Origin: GCA-003244245 sp036494005
GTDB lineage: Bacteria > Actinomycetota > Actinomycetes > Mycobacteriales > Pseudonocardiaceae
Assembly: GCA_036494005.1 (NCBI GenBank)
Contig: DASXOV010000188.1
Span: 1 to 23,546 of the forward strand
Direction of reading: 5' to 3'
DNA: 23,546 nucleotides
Below the pieces are notes generated by a model that worked only from the letters and a program-made list of their open reading frames with translations, had not been told where the DNA came from and made no database searches. Shown here in pieces: positions 7,782-14,109 of the stretch (position 1 is the first letter of the stretch; every line of letters starts with the position of its first letter). Position numbers and translations under genes: made by a program.

Positions 7782-8821
7782 CTGATCGCGTGGACGAGGG
7801 GAGTTCGGCGTCGGGGACGCCGGTGCACCGCATCGCGGTGATGGGAGCGGGGTCCTGGGGCACCACATTCGCCAAGGTGCTCGCCGACGCCGGCCGGGAC
7901 GTGGTGCTCTGGGCCCGCAGGCCGGAGGTCGCCGACGCGGTCTGCGGGCAGCACGCCAACCCGGACTACCTGCCGGGGGTACGCCTGCCGGTGTCGCTGC
8001 GGGCCACGGTGCATCCGCGCGAGGCGCTGAGCGGGTCCGATGTCGTGGTGTTCGCGGTGCCCAGCCAGACGTTGCGCGCCAACCTCGACGCGTGGCGCGG
8101 ACTGATACCCCCCGATTCCACCCTGGTGAGCCTGGCCAAGGGCATCGAACTGGGGAGTCTCAAACGGATGAGCGAGGTGGTGGTGGACGTCACGGCCGCC
8201 AGTCCCGACCGGGTGGCGGTGGTGACAGGTCCCAACCTGGCCCGCGAGATCGCCGCCGAGCAGCCCACCTTGAGCGTGGTCGCCTGTACCGACCACGACC
8301 GCGCCGTCGCGGTCCAGCTCGCCTGTTTCACCGGCTACTTCCGGCCGTACACCAACACCGATGTGATCGGCTGCGAACTCGGCGGTGCGTGCAAGAACGT
8401 CATCGCGCTGGCCTGTGGGATGGCGGCCGGCCTGGGATACGGCGACAACACGCTTGCGGCGCTGGTCACCCGGGGGCTGGCCGAGATCGCGCGACTCGGT
8501 GCGGTGCTGGGTGCCGACCCGATGACCTTCGCCGGGCTGGCCGGCCTAGGTGATCTGGTCGCCACCTGCGCCTCCCCGCTGTCGCGCAACCGCTCCTTCG
8601 GTTACCGGCTCGGCTTGGGAGACTCGATCGAGCAGGCCCAGCGGGCGACGCACGGTCAGGTGGCGGAGGGGGTCAAGTCCTGCTCGTCGGTCACCGAACT
8701 GGCGGCTCGCTGGGACGTGGAGGTGCCGATCGCCGATGCGGTGCGCCGCGTCTGTCATGACGGTCAGTCCCCCCGCGAGATGGCCGCCGGTCTGCTCGGC
8801 CGCGCACCCAAGCCGGAGTAG
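7778..8821 (+). CDS. gpsA: Glycerol-3-phosphate dehydrogenase [NAD(P)+]
   Basis: This enzyme reduces dihydroxyacetone phosphate to sn-glycerol 3-phosphate for phospholipid synthesis. The 347-residue length is normal. The N-terminal dinucleotide-binding loop GAGSWG is at 23-28. The family segments SLAKGIE, GPNLAREIA and GGACKNVIALACG (with the catalytic lysine) follow, along with GYGDNTLAALVTRGLAE. The start is the GTG at 7778, which overlaps the plsC stop codon, so translation is probably coupled. About 20 residues precede the Rossmann strand. The gene ends with TAG at 8819-8821, only 13 bases before the next start. Confidence 0.97.
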   Translation: MTDRVDEGSSASGTPVHRIAVMGAGSWGTTFAKVLADAGRDVVLWARRPEVADAVCGQHANPDYLPGVRLPVSLRATVHPREALSGSDVVVFAVPSQTLRANLDAWRGLIPPDSTLVSLAKGIELGSLKRMSEVVVDVTAASPDRVAVVTGPNLAREIAAEQPTLSVVACTDHDRAVAVQLACFTGYFRPYTNTDVIGCELGGACKNVIALACGMAAGLGYGDNTLAALVTRGLAEIARLGAVLGADPMTFAGLAGLGDLVATCASPLSRNRSFGYRLGLGDSIEQAQRATHGQVAEGVKSCSSVTELAARWDVEVPIADAVRRVCHDGQSPREMAAGLLGRAPKPE

Positions 8822-8822
8822 G

Positions 8823-8828
8823 TAACGT
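8823..8828 (+). promoter_or_regulatory. Candidate -10 box (TAACGT) for the cystathionine lyase gene
   Basis: TAACGT lies two bases after the gpsA stop and exactly six bases before the ATG at 8835, the geometry of a leaderless transcript. No good -35 hexamer and only a weak AGG ribosome-binding site are visible. The gene may also be read from the upstream operon. Confidence 0.3.
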
Positions 8829-8834
8829 CCAGGC

Positions 8835-9971
8835 ATGTCGCGTCCACTGGGGCTGCCCGTGCTGCGCTCGGCGGCGTTCGCCTTCGACTCCGCGCGGGAC
8901 TGCGCCGATGTACTCGATGGCCGGGTGGCCGGGTACTCGTACTCCCGGATCGACAACCCGACCGCGACCGCCTTCGCCGGCGCCGTGGCCGCCCTGGAGG
9001 CGCCGGGCGTCGCCGACGTCGGCGCGGAGCCGTTCGCCTCCGGGATGGCGGCCATCGCCACGACGTTGCTCGGCCATCTCTGCGCGGGCGACGAGATGAT
9101 CGCGCCGTCGGAGTGCTATGGCGGCACGTGGTCACTGTTGCGCCGATGGCTGCCGCGCTGGGGCGTGCACCCGGTACTGGTCGACGTCACAGACGGAGCC
9201 GCCGTCCGAGCCGCGCTCACCCCGCGAACCCGGATGATCTACGCGGAGACCATCGGCAATCCGACGCTGTCGGTGCCGGATCTGCCGGTCCTCGCCGGAC
9301 TCGCCCATCGGACCGGTGCCCGGCTGGTGGTGGACTCCACGATCGCATCGCCCGCGGTGTGCCGTCCGCTGGAGCACGGCGCCGACCTGGTGCTGCACTC
9401 GGCGACCAAGTTCCTCGGTGGCCACGCCGACGCCACCGGCGGGGTGGCCATCGGCAGGTCCGAGCATCTCGGGCCGGTTCGGCAGGCCCGGATCGATCTG
9501 GGGGGTTGCCTGGCCCCGGACGAGGCGTTCCTGCTGCACCGCGGGCTGGCCACGCTCGAGCTGAGAGTGGGCCGCCAATGCGCGACCGCGGCTGTGCTCG
9601 CCGAGGAGCTGGCCGCGCACCCGGCGGTGCGGCAGGTGCGCTATCCGGGGCTGGCCTCGCATCCGGATCACCGCACCGCGAGCCGGCTGTTCTCCGCCGG
9701 GCGCCACGGCAGCTTGATCACCCTCGAGGTGCGCGGCGGACGGGACGGCGGGATGGCTTTCTGCGACGCGCTACGCGTCGTGCGGATCGCGACATCGTTG
9801 GGCAGCGTGCACTCCAAGGTCAGCCACGCGGCCTCGACCAGCCACCGCCAGCTCGACGACGCGGCACTCGTGGCCGCCAGGATCGCGCCGGGTCAGGTGC
9901 GGCTCTCCGTGGGTGTGGAGGATCCCGGCGAACTGCTCACCGATCTGCGCCAGGCTCTCGACGTGGCTTGA
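8835..9971 (+). CDS. PLP-dependent C-S lyase, cystathionine gamma-lyase type
   Basis: This 378-residue protein belongs to the Cys/Met metabolism PLP family. Visible features are YSYSRIDNPT (substrate and cofactor contacts), the YGGTWSLL segment with the stacking tyrosine, DSTIASPAVCRPLEHGADLV, the Schiff-base lysine in HSATKFLGGH, and the carboxylate-binding arginine in VRLSVGVEDPGELL. Most family members here have DNT or DTT where this has DST. Cystathionine gamma-lyase, cystathionine gamma-synthase and methionine gamma-lyase cannot be separated by eye. The adjacent cysteine dioxygenase and rhodanese favour a role in supplying or degrading cysteine. The ATG at 8835 follows gpsA by 13 bases. 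Confidence 0.85.
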   Translation: MSRPLGLPVLRSAAFAFDSARDCADVLDGRVAGYSYSRIDNPTATAFAGAVAALEAPGVADVGAEPFASGMAAIATTLLGHLCAGDEMIAPSECYGGTWSLLRRWLPRWGVHPVLVDVTDGAAVRAALTPRTRMIYAETIGNPTLSVPDLPVLAGLAHRTGARLVVDSTIASPAVCRPLEHGADLVLHSATKFLGGHADATGGVAIGRSEHLGPVRQARIDLGGCLAPDEAFLLHRGLATLELRVGRQCATAAVLAEELAAHPAVRQVRYPGLASHPDHRTASRLFSAGRHGSLITLEVRGGRDGGMAFCDALRVVRIATSLGSVHSKVSHAASTSHRQLDDAALVAARIAPGQVRLSVGVEDPGELLTDLRQALDVA

Positions 9972-10004
9972 CCGCCACGGCGGCGGCTGGTTCGATGCCG
10001 CCTT

Positions 10005-10085
10005 GTGAGCAGCATTCTCGTCCTGGTCCGGCGGGCCGCCGTGGATCTGCGCCGGGTGGCGAGCGCGCTCTGTCCAGCGCGGTGA
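10005..10085 (+). CDS. Putative cysteine-responsive leader peptide (uORF)
   Basis: A GTG at 10005 opens a 26-codon frame ending with TGA at 10083-10085. Its C-terminal part reads RRAAVDLRRVASALCPAR. This resembles the short actinobacterial leader peptides I recall, which have an HVDL...RVSSALC-like core and sit upstream of sulfur-metabolism genes. Only one cysteine codon (TGT, 10071-10073) is present, four codons before the stop, so ribosome slowing there could sense Cys-tRNA. The next gene downstream is cysteine dioxygenase, whose GTG is 118 bases after this stop. The intervening leader contains a 16-bp tandem repeat and a hairpin just before the dioxygenase ribosome-binding site. The uORF's own ribosome-binding site is weak. 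The family assignment is from memory and not from a search. Confidence 0.65.
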   Translation: MSSILVLVRRAAVDLRRVASALCPAR

Positions 10086-10092
10086 GCATTCC

Positions 10093-10124
10093 CGTCCCTC
10101 GCTGACCGCGTCCCTCGCTGAACG
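10093..10124 (+). repeat. 16-bp tandem repeat in the cysteine dioxygenase leader
   Basis: cgtccctcgctgaccg (10093-10108) is followed directly by cgtccctcgctgaacg (10109-10124), with one mismatch. It starts eight bases after the leader-peptide stop codon, in untranslated RNA. It could be a simple duplication or part of alternative base pairing in the attenuator region. Confidence 0.75.
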
Positions 10125-10167
10125 GCCCGTTCGGTTCGGGCTCCTGTTCGAGCGTTTGCCCGCGCGC

Positions 10168-10184
10168 GGTCGGTCTCACCGATC
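10168..10184 (+). promoter_or_regulatory. Hairpin just upstream of the cysteine dioxygenase ribosome-binding site
   Basis: GGTCGGT (10168-10174) can pair with ACCGATC (10178-10184) across a 3-nt loop, with one G-U pair. The Shine-Dalgarno sequence GGAGGAG begins at 10190, five bases later. A CTCCT at 10141-10145 could also pair with AGGAG of the ribosome-binding site. These give plausible mutually exclusive RNA structures for control by the upstream leader peptide, but no folding calculation was made. Confidence 0.35.
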
Positions 10185-10203
10185 CCTGCGGAGGAGTTCG
10201 CCC

Positions 10204-10707
10204 GTGCACGCCGTTCCCTACCTCACCGTTCCCGCTGCCCGCGCCGTGCTGCCCGGCGGCGCCGCCGGCCGCGCACTGGCCCTGGCCGACCACCCAGAGC
10301 GGTGGCTGCCGCTGGTGGACTACCGCCCCGACACCCGCTGGTACCGGCTGCTCGAGCGCACTGGGCACCACGAGGTGTGGCTGCTGTCCTGGCTGCCCGG
10401 CCAGGGCACCGACCTGCACGACCACGGGCCGGCTTCCGGGGCCTTCGCGGTCGCTGCGGGCTCGCTCACCGAACGAGTGGTGGCCGCCAGGCCGGGGCGT
10501 CCCCCGGTGGAGGTCACCCGCACGCTCGATGCCGGTCATTCCCGGGCGTTCGGCCCGCACTACGTTCACCAGGTGAGCAACACCGGAACCGTCCCCGCGG
10601 TGAGCGTGCACATCTACACGCCCGGCCTGACCGTGATGAACCGTTACCACCTGGAGTCCCGTGAGCTGCGCCATGTCGCGGTGGAGCAGGCCGGGGTGGA
10701 CTGGTGA
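10204..10707 (+). CDS. Cysteine dioxygenase (CDO type I, cupin)
   Basis: This enzyme oxidises cysteine with O2 to cysteine sulfinic acid at a mononuclear iron site. With the GTG at 10204 the protein has 167 residues. The iron ligands are visible: H72 and H74 in DLHDHGPASG, and H122 in FGPHYVHQV. The supporting S134, H136 and Y138 match the Ser-His-Tyr set of characterised enzymes. A glycine replaces the crosslinking cysteine of the mammalian protein, as is usual in bacteria. The start is fixed by GGAGGAG at 10190-10196, seven bases upstream; the frame is open to 10156, but that extension lacks a ribosome-binding site. The stop overlaps the rhodanese GTG by four bases. A leader-peptide uORF lies upstream. 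Confidence 0.9.
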   Translation: MHAVPYLTVPAARAVLPGGAAGRALALADHPERWLPLVDYRPDTRWYRLLERTGHHEVWLLSWLPGQGTDLHDHGPASGAFAVAAGSLTERVVAARPGRPPVEVTRTLDAGHSRAFGPHYVHQVSNTGTVPAVSVHIYTPGLTVMNRYHLESRELRHVAVEQAGVDW

Positions 10708-11096
10708 GTCGTCCGGCCGGGGCGATCAGCATCGACCAGATGCTGGCGCGGGCCCGGTCGCGGCTGCGGCGGCTGAGCCCGGCGCAGGCCCGCCAGGCCG
10801 TCACCGCGGGAGCGTTGCTGGTCGACATCCGCCCTGGCTGGCAGCGCTCCGAGGAGGGGGAGGTACCGGGCGCCCTGCTGGTCGAGCGTAATCACCTCGA
10901 GTGGCGTTTCGACCCGGAGTGCCGGGCCCGGCTGCCCCAGGCGACCGGCTACGACGTGCAGGTGATCGTGCTCTGCTCAGAGGGCTACACCTCCAGCCTC
11001 GCCGCGGACTCGCTGCGCAGCCTGGGCTTGGATCGCGCCACCGACGTGATCGGTGGCTTCCGTGCCTGGAACGCCGAGGGACTGCCGACCGGATGA
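10704..11096 (+). CDS. Single-domain rhodanese-like sulfurtransferase
   Basis: This 130-residue protein has a single rhodanese domain from about residue 25. The substrate-side motif LLVDIRPGWQR is near residues 38-48, the active-site cysteine is C91 in VLCSEGYTSS, and GGFRAWNAEGLP closes the domain. The usual loop is CRxGxR; here it is CSEGYT, so the oxyanion environment differs and the sulfur acceptor is unknown. The GTG at 10704 overlaps the cysteine dioxygenase stop by four bases, so the two are translationally coupled. Together they suggest that cysteine oxidation is paired with handling of released sulfane or sulfite sulfur. Confidence 0.9.
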   Translation: MSRPAGAISIDQMLARARSRLRRLSPAQARQAVTAGALLVDIRPGWQRSEEGEVPGALLVERNHLEWRFDPECRARLPQATGYDVQVIVLCSEGYTSSLAADSLRSLGLDRATDVIGGFRAWNAEGLPTG

Positions 11097-11100
11097 ACGG

Positions 11101-11106
11101 TAGGGT
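11101..11106 (+). promoter_or_regulatory. Candidate -10 box (TAGGGT) for ddl
   Basis: TAGGGT, a common actinobacterial -10 form, ends eight bases before the ddl ATG, giving a leaderless or nearly leaderless mRNA. The AGGG within it could alternatively serve as a ribosome-binding site at nine bases. No clear -35 was found. The same hexamer at the same distance precedes ung. Confidence 0.35.
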
Positions 11107-11114
11107 CTGCCGCC

Positions 11115-12215
11115 ATGACGGAGCGCAGGCTGCGAGTCGCCGTCGTCTTCGGTGGCCGTAGCAGCGAGCACGCGATCTCCTGCGTCTCGGCGGGCAGCGT
11201 GCTGACCCACCTGGATCGGGAGCGGTTCGACGTGGTCCCGGTGGGGATCAGCCGCGAAGGCGCCTGGGTGGCCGGCACCGCGGAGCCTGCCGAGCTGGCG
11301 ATCCGGGACCGGCAGTTGCCCGCGGTGGACGGCGACGGGCAGGCCCTCGTGCTGCCCGGTGACCCGACCCGGCAGGAACTGGTCTGCATGGCGGGTGACC
11401 GGCTCGGCGAGGCACTGTCCGGGGTGGACGTGGTCTTCCCGGTGCTGCACGGGGCATTCGGGGAGGACGGCACCATCCAGGGGCTGCTGGAGCTGGCCGA
11501 CGTGCCCTACGTCGGGCCCGGGGTGCTGGCCAGCGCGGCGGGGATGGACAAGGAGTTCACCCGCAAGCTGCTGCGCGCCGAGGGCCTGCCGGTCACCGAT
11601 GCGGTGGTACTGCGCCCGGACGTCGGCACACCGACCGCGGCCGAGCGCGCCCGGCTCGGACTGCCGGTGTTCGTCAAACCGGCCAGGGCGGGTTCGTCGG
11701 TGGGCATCACCAAGGTGCTGGACTGGGCCGAGCTGGCGCCGGCGATCACCACCGCCCGCGAGGCCGATCCCAAGGTGCTCGTCGAGGCTGCCGTGCTCGG
11801 CCGTGAGATCGAGTGCGGGGTGCTGGAGTTCCCCGACGGCCGGGTCGAGGCCTCGCTGCCTGCGGAGATCCGGGTGGTCGCGGAGGATTCCGCCGGCTGG
11901 TACGACTTCGACGCCAAGTACCTCGACGACGCGTGCGAGTTCGACATCCCCGCCAAGCTCGACGACGACGTCACCGCCCGGGTGCGGGCGATGGCCATCT
12001 CGTCGTTCCGGGCATTGGACTGCCAGGGGCTCGCCCGGATCGACTTCTTCGTGGGAGCCGACGGATCGCTGACCGTGAACGAGATCAACACCATGCCCGG
12101 CTTCACGCCGATCTCGATGTACCCGCGGATGTGGGCGGTCACCGGGGTGGATTACCGCAGCCTGCTCTCGACGCTCATCGATACCGCTGTGACCCGCGGC
12201 ACCGGATTGCGCTGA
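11115..12215 (+). CDS. ddl: D-alanine--D-alanine ligase
   Basis: This ATP-grasp enzyme joins two D-alanines for the peptidoglycan stem peptide. The 366-residue length matches actinobacterial Ddl. Motifs in order are VVFGGRSSEHAISCVSAGSVL at the N terminus (first D-Ala site), LHGAFGEDGTIQGLLE, KPARAGSSVGITKV (nucleotide-binding loop), the omega-loop region YDFDAKYLDD, and NEINTMPGFTPISMYP with the magnesium ligands. The YDFDAKY pattern is that of D-Ala-D-Ala ligases and not of the D-lactate ligases of vancomycin resistance. The start is the ATG at 11115, 18 bases after the rhodanese stop. It converges on the DUF3515 gene, with 5 bp between the stop codons. Confidence 0.96.
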   Translation: MTERRLRVAVVFGGRSSEHAISCVSAGSVLTHLDRERFDVVPVGISREGAWVAGTAEPAELAIRDRQLPAVDGDGQALVLPGDPTRQELVCMAGDRLGEALSGVDVVFPVLHGAFGEDGTIQGLLELADVPYVGPGVLASAAGMDKEFTRKLLRAEGLPVTDAVVLRPDVGTPTAAERARLGLPVFVKPARAGSSVGITKVLDWAELAPAITTAREADPKVLVEAAVLGREIECGVLEFPDGRVEASLPAEIRVVAEDSAGWYDFDAKYLDDACEFDIPAKLDDDVTARVRAMAISSFRALDCQGLARIDFFVGADGSLTVNEINTMPGFTPISMYPRMWAVTGVDYRSLLSTLIDTAVTRGTGLR

Positions 12216-12225
12216 GGGGCTCAGC
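12211..12225. terminator. Shared hairpin at the convergent ends of ddl and the DUF3515 gene
   Basis: GCTGAG (12211-12216), GGG and CTCAGC (12220-12225) form a perfect 6-bp stem with a 3-nt loop. The stem contains the TGA of ddl (12213-12215) and the complement of the TGA of the minus-strand gene (12221-12223). Its symmetry allows action in both directions. No T-tract follows on either strand, so termination by this hairpin alone is a guess. Confidence 0.4.
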
Positions 12226-12754
12226 CGGAAAGGTCCAGCTCACGCGCCGGGAGGGTCCGCGCGATCACCTCGGTGAGCTGCTGAATCGGTCCGGTGCCCA
12301 GTTCTTCGGGCAGCGTCACCGAGACGTAGACGGGCCGATCCACCACGACCCAGACCCCGCCGGGGAGCCCGAGGTACTGCACGCCGGAGACGTCGAGCAG
12401 ACGCGAGGTCACGGTGAGCGCGGCGGGCCGGTCGACCCCGCAGCGCAGTACGACCGCCGGCTCGCCCCAGGCGGCCGTTCCCGGGGGAGCCGGACCTGCC
12501 GCTGCCCGGCGCTCCAGCTCGCCCTGCACACCGGCGTCGAGTCGCGACGGCACGGCCGCCAGCAGGCGGTCGCAGTCGGCGGAGTGCGCCGCCGGGGCGG
12601 CCACGGTGGGCAGCGGCAACGGGCCGGGACGGTGGGCCCGCACCGCCGCTGCCGCGATCAGTACTCCCGCCACCAGCGCGACCGCCATCCCCAGTGCGAT
12701 CCCGAGCGGCCGGCGTGGGGTATCCGTCGGCCGGGCCGTCCGGCTCACCCTCAC
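12221..12754 (-). CDS. DUF3515 membrane-anchored protein
   Basis: This 177-residue protein has a short basic N terminus, one hydrophobic segment (about 17-37) acting as a membrane anchor, and an extracytoplasmic domain. Cysteines C61 (in ADCDRLL) and C105 (in VVLRCGVD) probably form a disulfide. The tail ELDLSG and the GVWVVVDRP stretch fit the DUF3515 family, which in actinobacteria commonly sits between ddl and thiL. No biochemical function is known to me. The GTG at 12754 is preferred because it overlaps the stop codon of the upstream Lrp-domain gene by four bases (GTGA); a GTG at 12748 is an alternative. Confidence 0.85.
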   Translation of the reverse strand: MRVSRTARPTDTPRRPLGIALGMAVALVAGVLIAAAAVRAHRPGPLPLPTVAAPAAHSADCDRLLAAVPSRLDAGVQGELERRAAAGPAPPGTAAWGEPAVVLRCGVDRPAALTVTSRLLDVSGVQYLGLPGGVWVVVDRPVYVSVTLPEELGTGPIQQLTEVIARTLPARELDLSG

Positions 12755-12987
12755 GTGAGGTGGACGACCGGGCAGGTCAGCGTGCGCGTGATGCCGTCGA
12801 CGGTCTGCACCCTGGCCACCACGAGCTGTCCGAGCTGGTTCACGTCGGCGGCCTCGGCGCGGACGATCACGTCGTAGGGACCGGTGACGTCCTCCGCGCT
12901 CGTCACCCCCGGCAGCGTCGCCACCGCCGTGGCCACCGCGGCAGCCTTGCCGACCTCGGTCTGGATGAGGATGTATGCCTGAACCAC
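12751..12987 (-). CDS. Stand-alone Lrp/AsnC ligand-binding (RAM) domain protein
   Basis: This 78-residue protein comprises just the alpha/beta ligand-binding domain found at the C terminus of Lrp/AsnC regulators (MVQAYILIQTEVGKAAAVAT..., TGPYDVIVRAEA). There is no DNA-binding helix-turn-helix. Such proteins oligomerise and bind amino acids, and may tune other regulators or enzymes. The GTG at 12987 has a good ribosome-binding site (AAGGGGG on the minus strand, plus 12994-13000). Its stop overlaps the start of the DUF3515 gene, so the two are co-translated. It is divergent from thiL across a short region holding an inverted repeat. Confidence 0.88.
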   Translation of the reverse strand: MVQAYILIQTEVGKAAAVATAVATLPGVTSAEDVTGPYDVIVRAEAADVNQLGQLVVARVQTVDGITRTLTCPVVHLT

Positions 12988-13020
12988 GGCGTGCCCCCTT
13001 CGTCTTGGCGCATCGATCGG

Positions 13021-13039
13021 GGTAGGAACGAAACCTACC
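13021..13039. promoter_or_regulatory. Inverted repeat GGTAGG-N7-CCTACC between the Lrp-domain gene and thiL
   Basis: GGTAGG (13021-13026) and CCTACC (13034-13039) are perfectly complementary across seven AT-rich bases. The repeat lies 34 bp upstream of the Lrp-domain gene start and 31 bp upstream of the preferred thiL start. The size and symmetry suit a dimeric repressor operator, or an RNA hairpin in one of the two leaders. The protein that might bind is unknown. Confidence 0.45.
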
Positions 13040-13070
13040 TGAAACGCGTCCCCGGATCGGGAGTGTGCCT

Positions 13071-14060
13071 GTGCGTTCTGCCGGTGGGGCCGGCCCGGAC
13101 TCGTCGTACCCTGGCGGTGGCTCGGTGGCGGATCTGGGCGAGTTCGGCGTGATCGCCCGGGTCACCGCCGGACGCACGCTGCCGCCGGCCACCCTGGTCG
13201 GGCCAGGGGACGACGCCGCGGTAGTGGCGGCTCCGGACGGCCGGGTCGTGGCCACTACCGATGTGCTCGTCGAGGGCGTGCATTTCCGCCTCGACTGGTC
13301 CACCCCGCACCAGGTCGGGCGCAAGGCCGTCGCCGCCAACCTGGCGGATGTGGCGGCGATGGGTGCGGTGCCCACCGGGTTGCTCGTCGGTCTGTGCTGT
13401 CCCGAGCAGACCCCGGTGACCACCGTTGAGGGCTTGGCCGACGGGATGTGGGAGGAGGCGGCGCGAGCCGGGACCGGTGTGGTCGGTGGCGACGTGGTGC
13501 GCGCGCCCAAGATCGTCGTGTCGATCACCGCGCTGGGTGATCTGCAGGGCCGGGTTCCGGTCACCCGGTCCGGTGCTCGTCCGGGCGACGTGCTCGGGGT
13601 GTGCGGCCGGCTGGGCTGGTCGGCGGCCGGGCTCGCCGTGCTGAGCCGGGGATTCCGGTCCCCGACGACCGTGGTCGGGGCACACCGGGTGCCTGAGCCG
13701 CCCTACGAAGCCGGTCCGCAAGCCGCGGCGGCGGGCGCAACGGCGATGATCGACGTCTCCGACGGCCTGCTCGCCGACGCGGGACACCTGGCGGCGGCGT
13801 CCGGGGTTCGCATCGACATCGACTCGGCGGCGCTGACCGTGCCGCGCAGGCTGGTGGAGGTGGCCTCCGCGCTGGGCGCCGACCCGCAGCACTGGGTGCT
13901 CACCGGGGGAGAGGATCACGCCCTGCTGGCCTGCTTCCCGGCCGGGTGCGCCCTACCTGCCGGATGGGCGGCGATCGGTTCCGTCCTGGATGGCCGCGCG
14001 GTGACCGTCGACGGTATGCCCTACGACGGCCCGAAGGGCTGGGACCACTTCGGGTCATGA
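13071..14060 (+). CDS. thiL: Thiamine-monophosphate kinase
   Basis: ThiL phosphorylates thiamine monophosphate to the active cofactor thiamine diphosphate. Characteristic segments are the N-terminal GEFGVIARV, GPGDDAAVV (metal and substrate aspartates), TTDVLVEGVHFRLDW, VGGDVVRAPK, VSITALG, IDVSDGLLADAGHLA and GGEDHALL. The GTG at 13071 gives 329 residues and has GGGAG at 13059-13063 at good spacing. A GTG six bases earlier (13065) is too close to that site. A later GTG at 13124 would give a shorter protein starting at VADLGEFG and cannot be excluded. The gene begins a plus-strand run with the acetyltransferase gene and ung. Confidence 0.93.
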   Translation: MRSAGGAGPDSSYPGGGSVADLGEFGVIARVTAGRTLPPATLVGPGDDAAVVAAPDGRVVATTDVLVEGVHFRLDWSTPHQVGRKAVAANLADVAAMGAVPTGLLVGLCCPEQTPVTTVEGLADGMWEEAARAGTGVVGGDVVRAPKIVVSITALGDLQGRVPVTRSGARPGDVLGVCGRLGWSAAGLAVLSRGFRSPTTVVGAHRVPEPPYEAGPQAAAAGATAMIDVSDGLLADAGHLAAASGVRIDIDSAALTVPRRLVEVASALGADPQHWVLTGGEDHALLACFPAGCALPAGWAAIGSVLDGRAVTVDGMPYDGPKGWDHFGS

Positions 14061-14095
14061 GTGCCCGACGGCGTCGGAGCGTTCGCGTGCGGACG

Positions 14096-14101
14096 TAGTC
14101 T
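14096..14101 (+). promoter_or_regulatory. Candidate -10 box (TAGTCT) for the acetyltransferase gene
   Basis: TAGTCT ends eight bases before the GTG at 14110. The upstream sequence lacks both a clear -35 and a Shine-Dalgarno sequence. It resembles the TAGGGT boxes before ddl and ung in type and spacing. Confidence 0.25.
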
Positions 14102-14109
14102 GCTGGTCC

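Noticed and set aside
6978..7868. Upstream part of the long frame containing cofC
   Set aside because: It is antisense to plsC and part of gpsA. The CofC-like protein begins at the GTG at 6977 behind a ribosome-binding site.
11115..12215. Vancomycin-resistance type D-Ala-D-Lac ligase
   Set aside because: The omega-loop region YDFDAKY and the context beside core genes fit the ordinary D-Ala-D-Ala ligase, and no vanH or vanX partner is present.
13025..13050. ECF-type promoter upstream of thiL (GGAAC followed by CGTC)
   Set aside because: The spacing and the second element are only approximate, and the GGAAC overlaps the inverted repeat, so chance is a sufficient explanation.
12755..13564. Upstream part of the long frame containing the DUF3515 gene
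   Set aside because: It overlaps the Lrp-domain gene on the same strand and is antisense to thiL. The GTGA overlap at 12751-12754 gives a better start.
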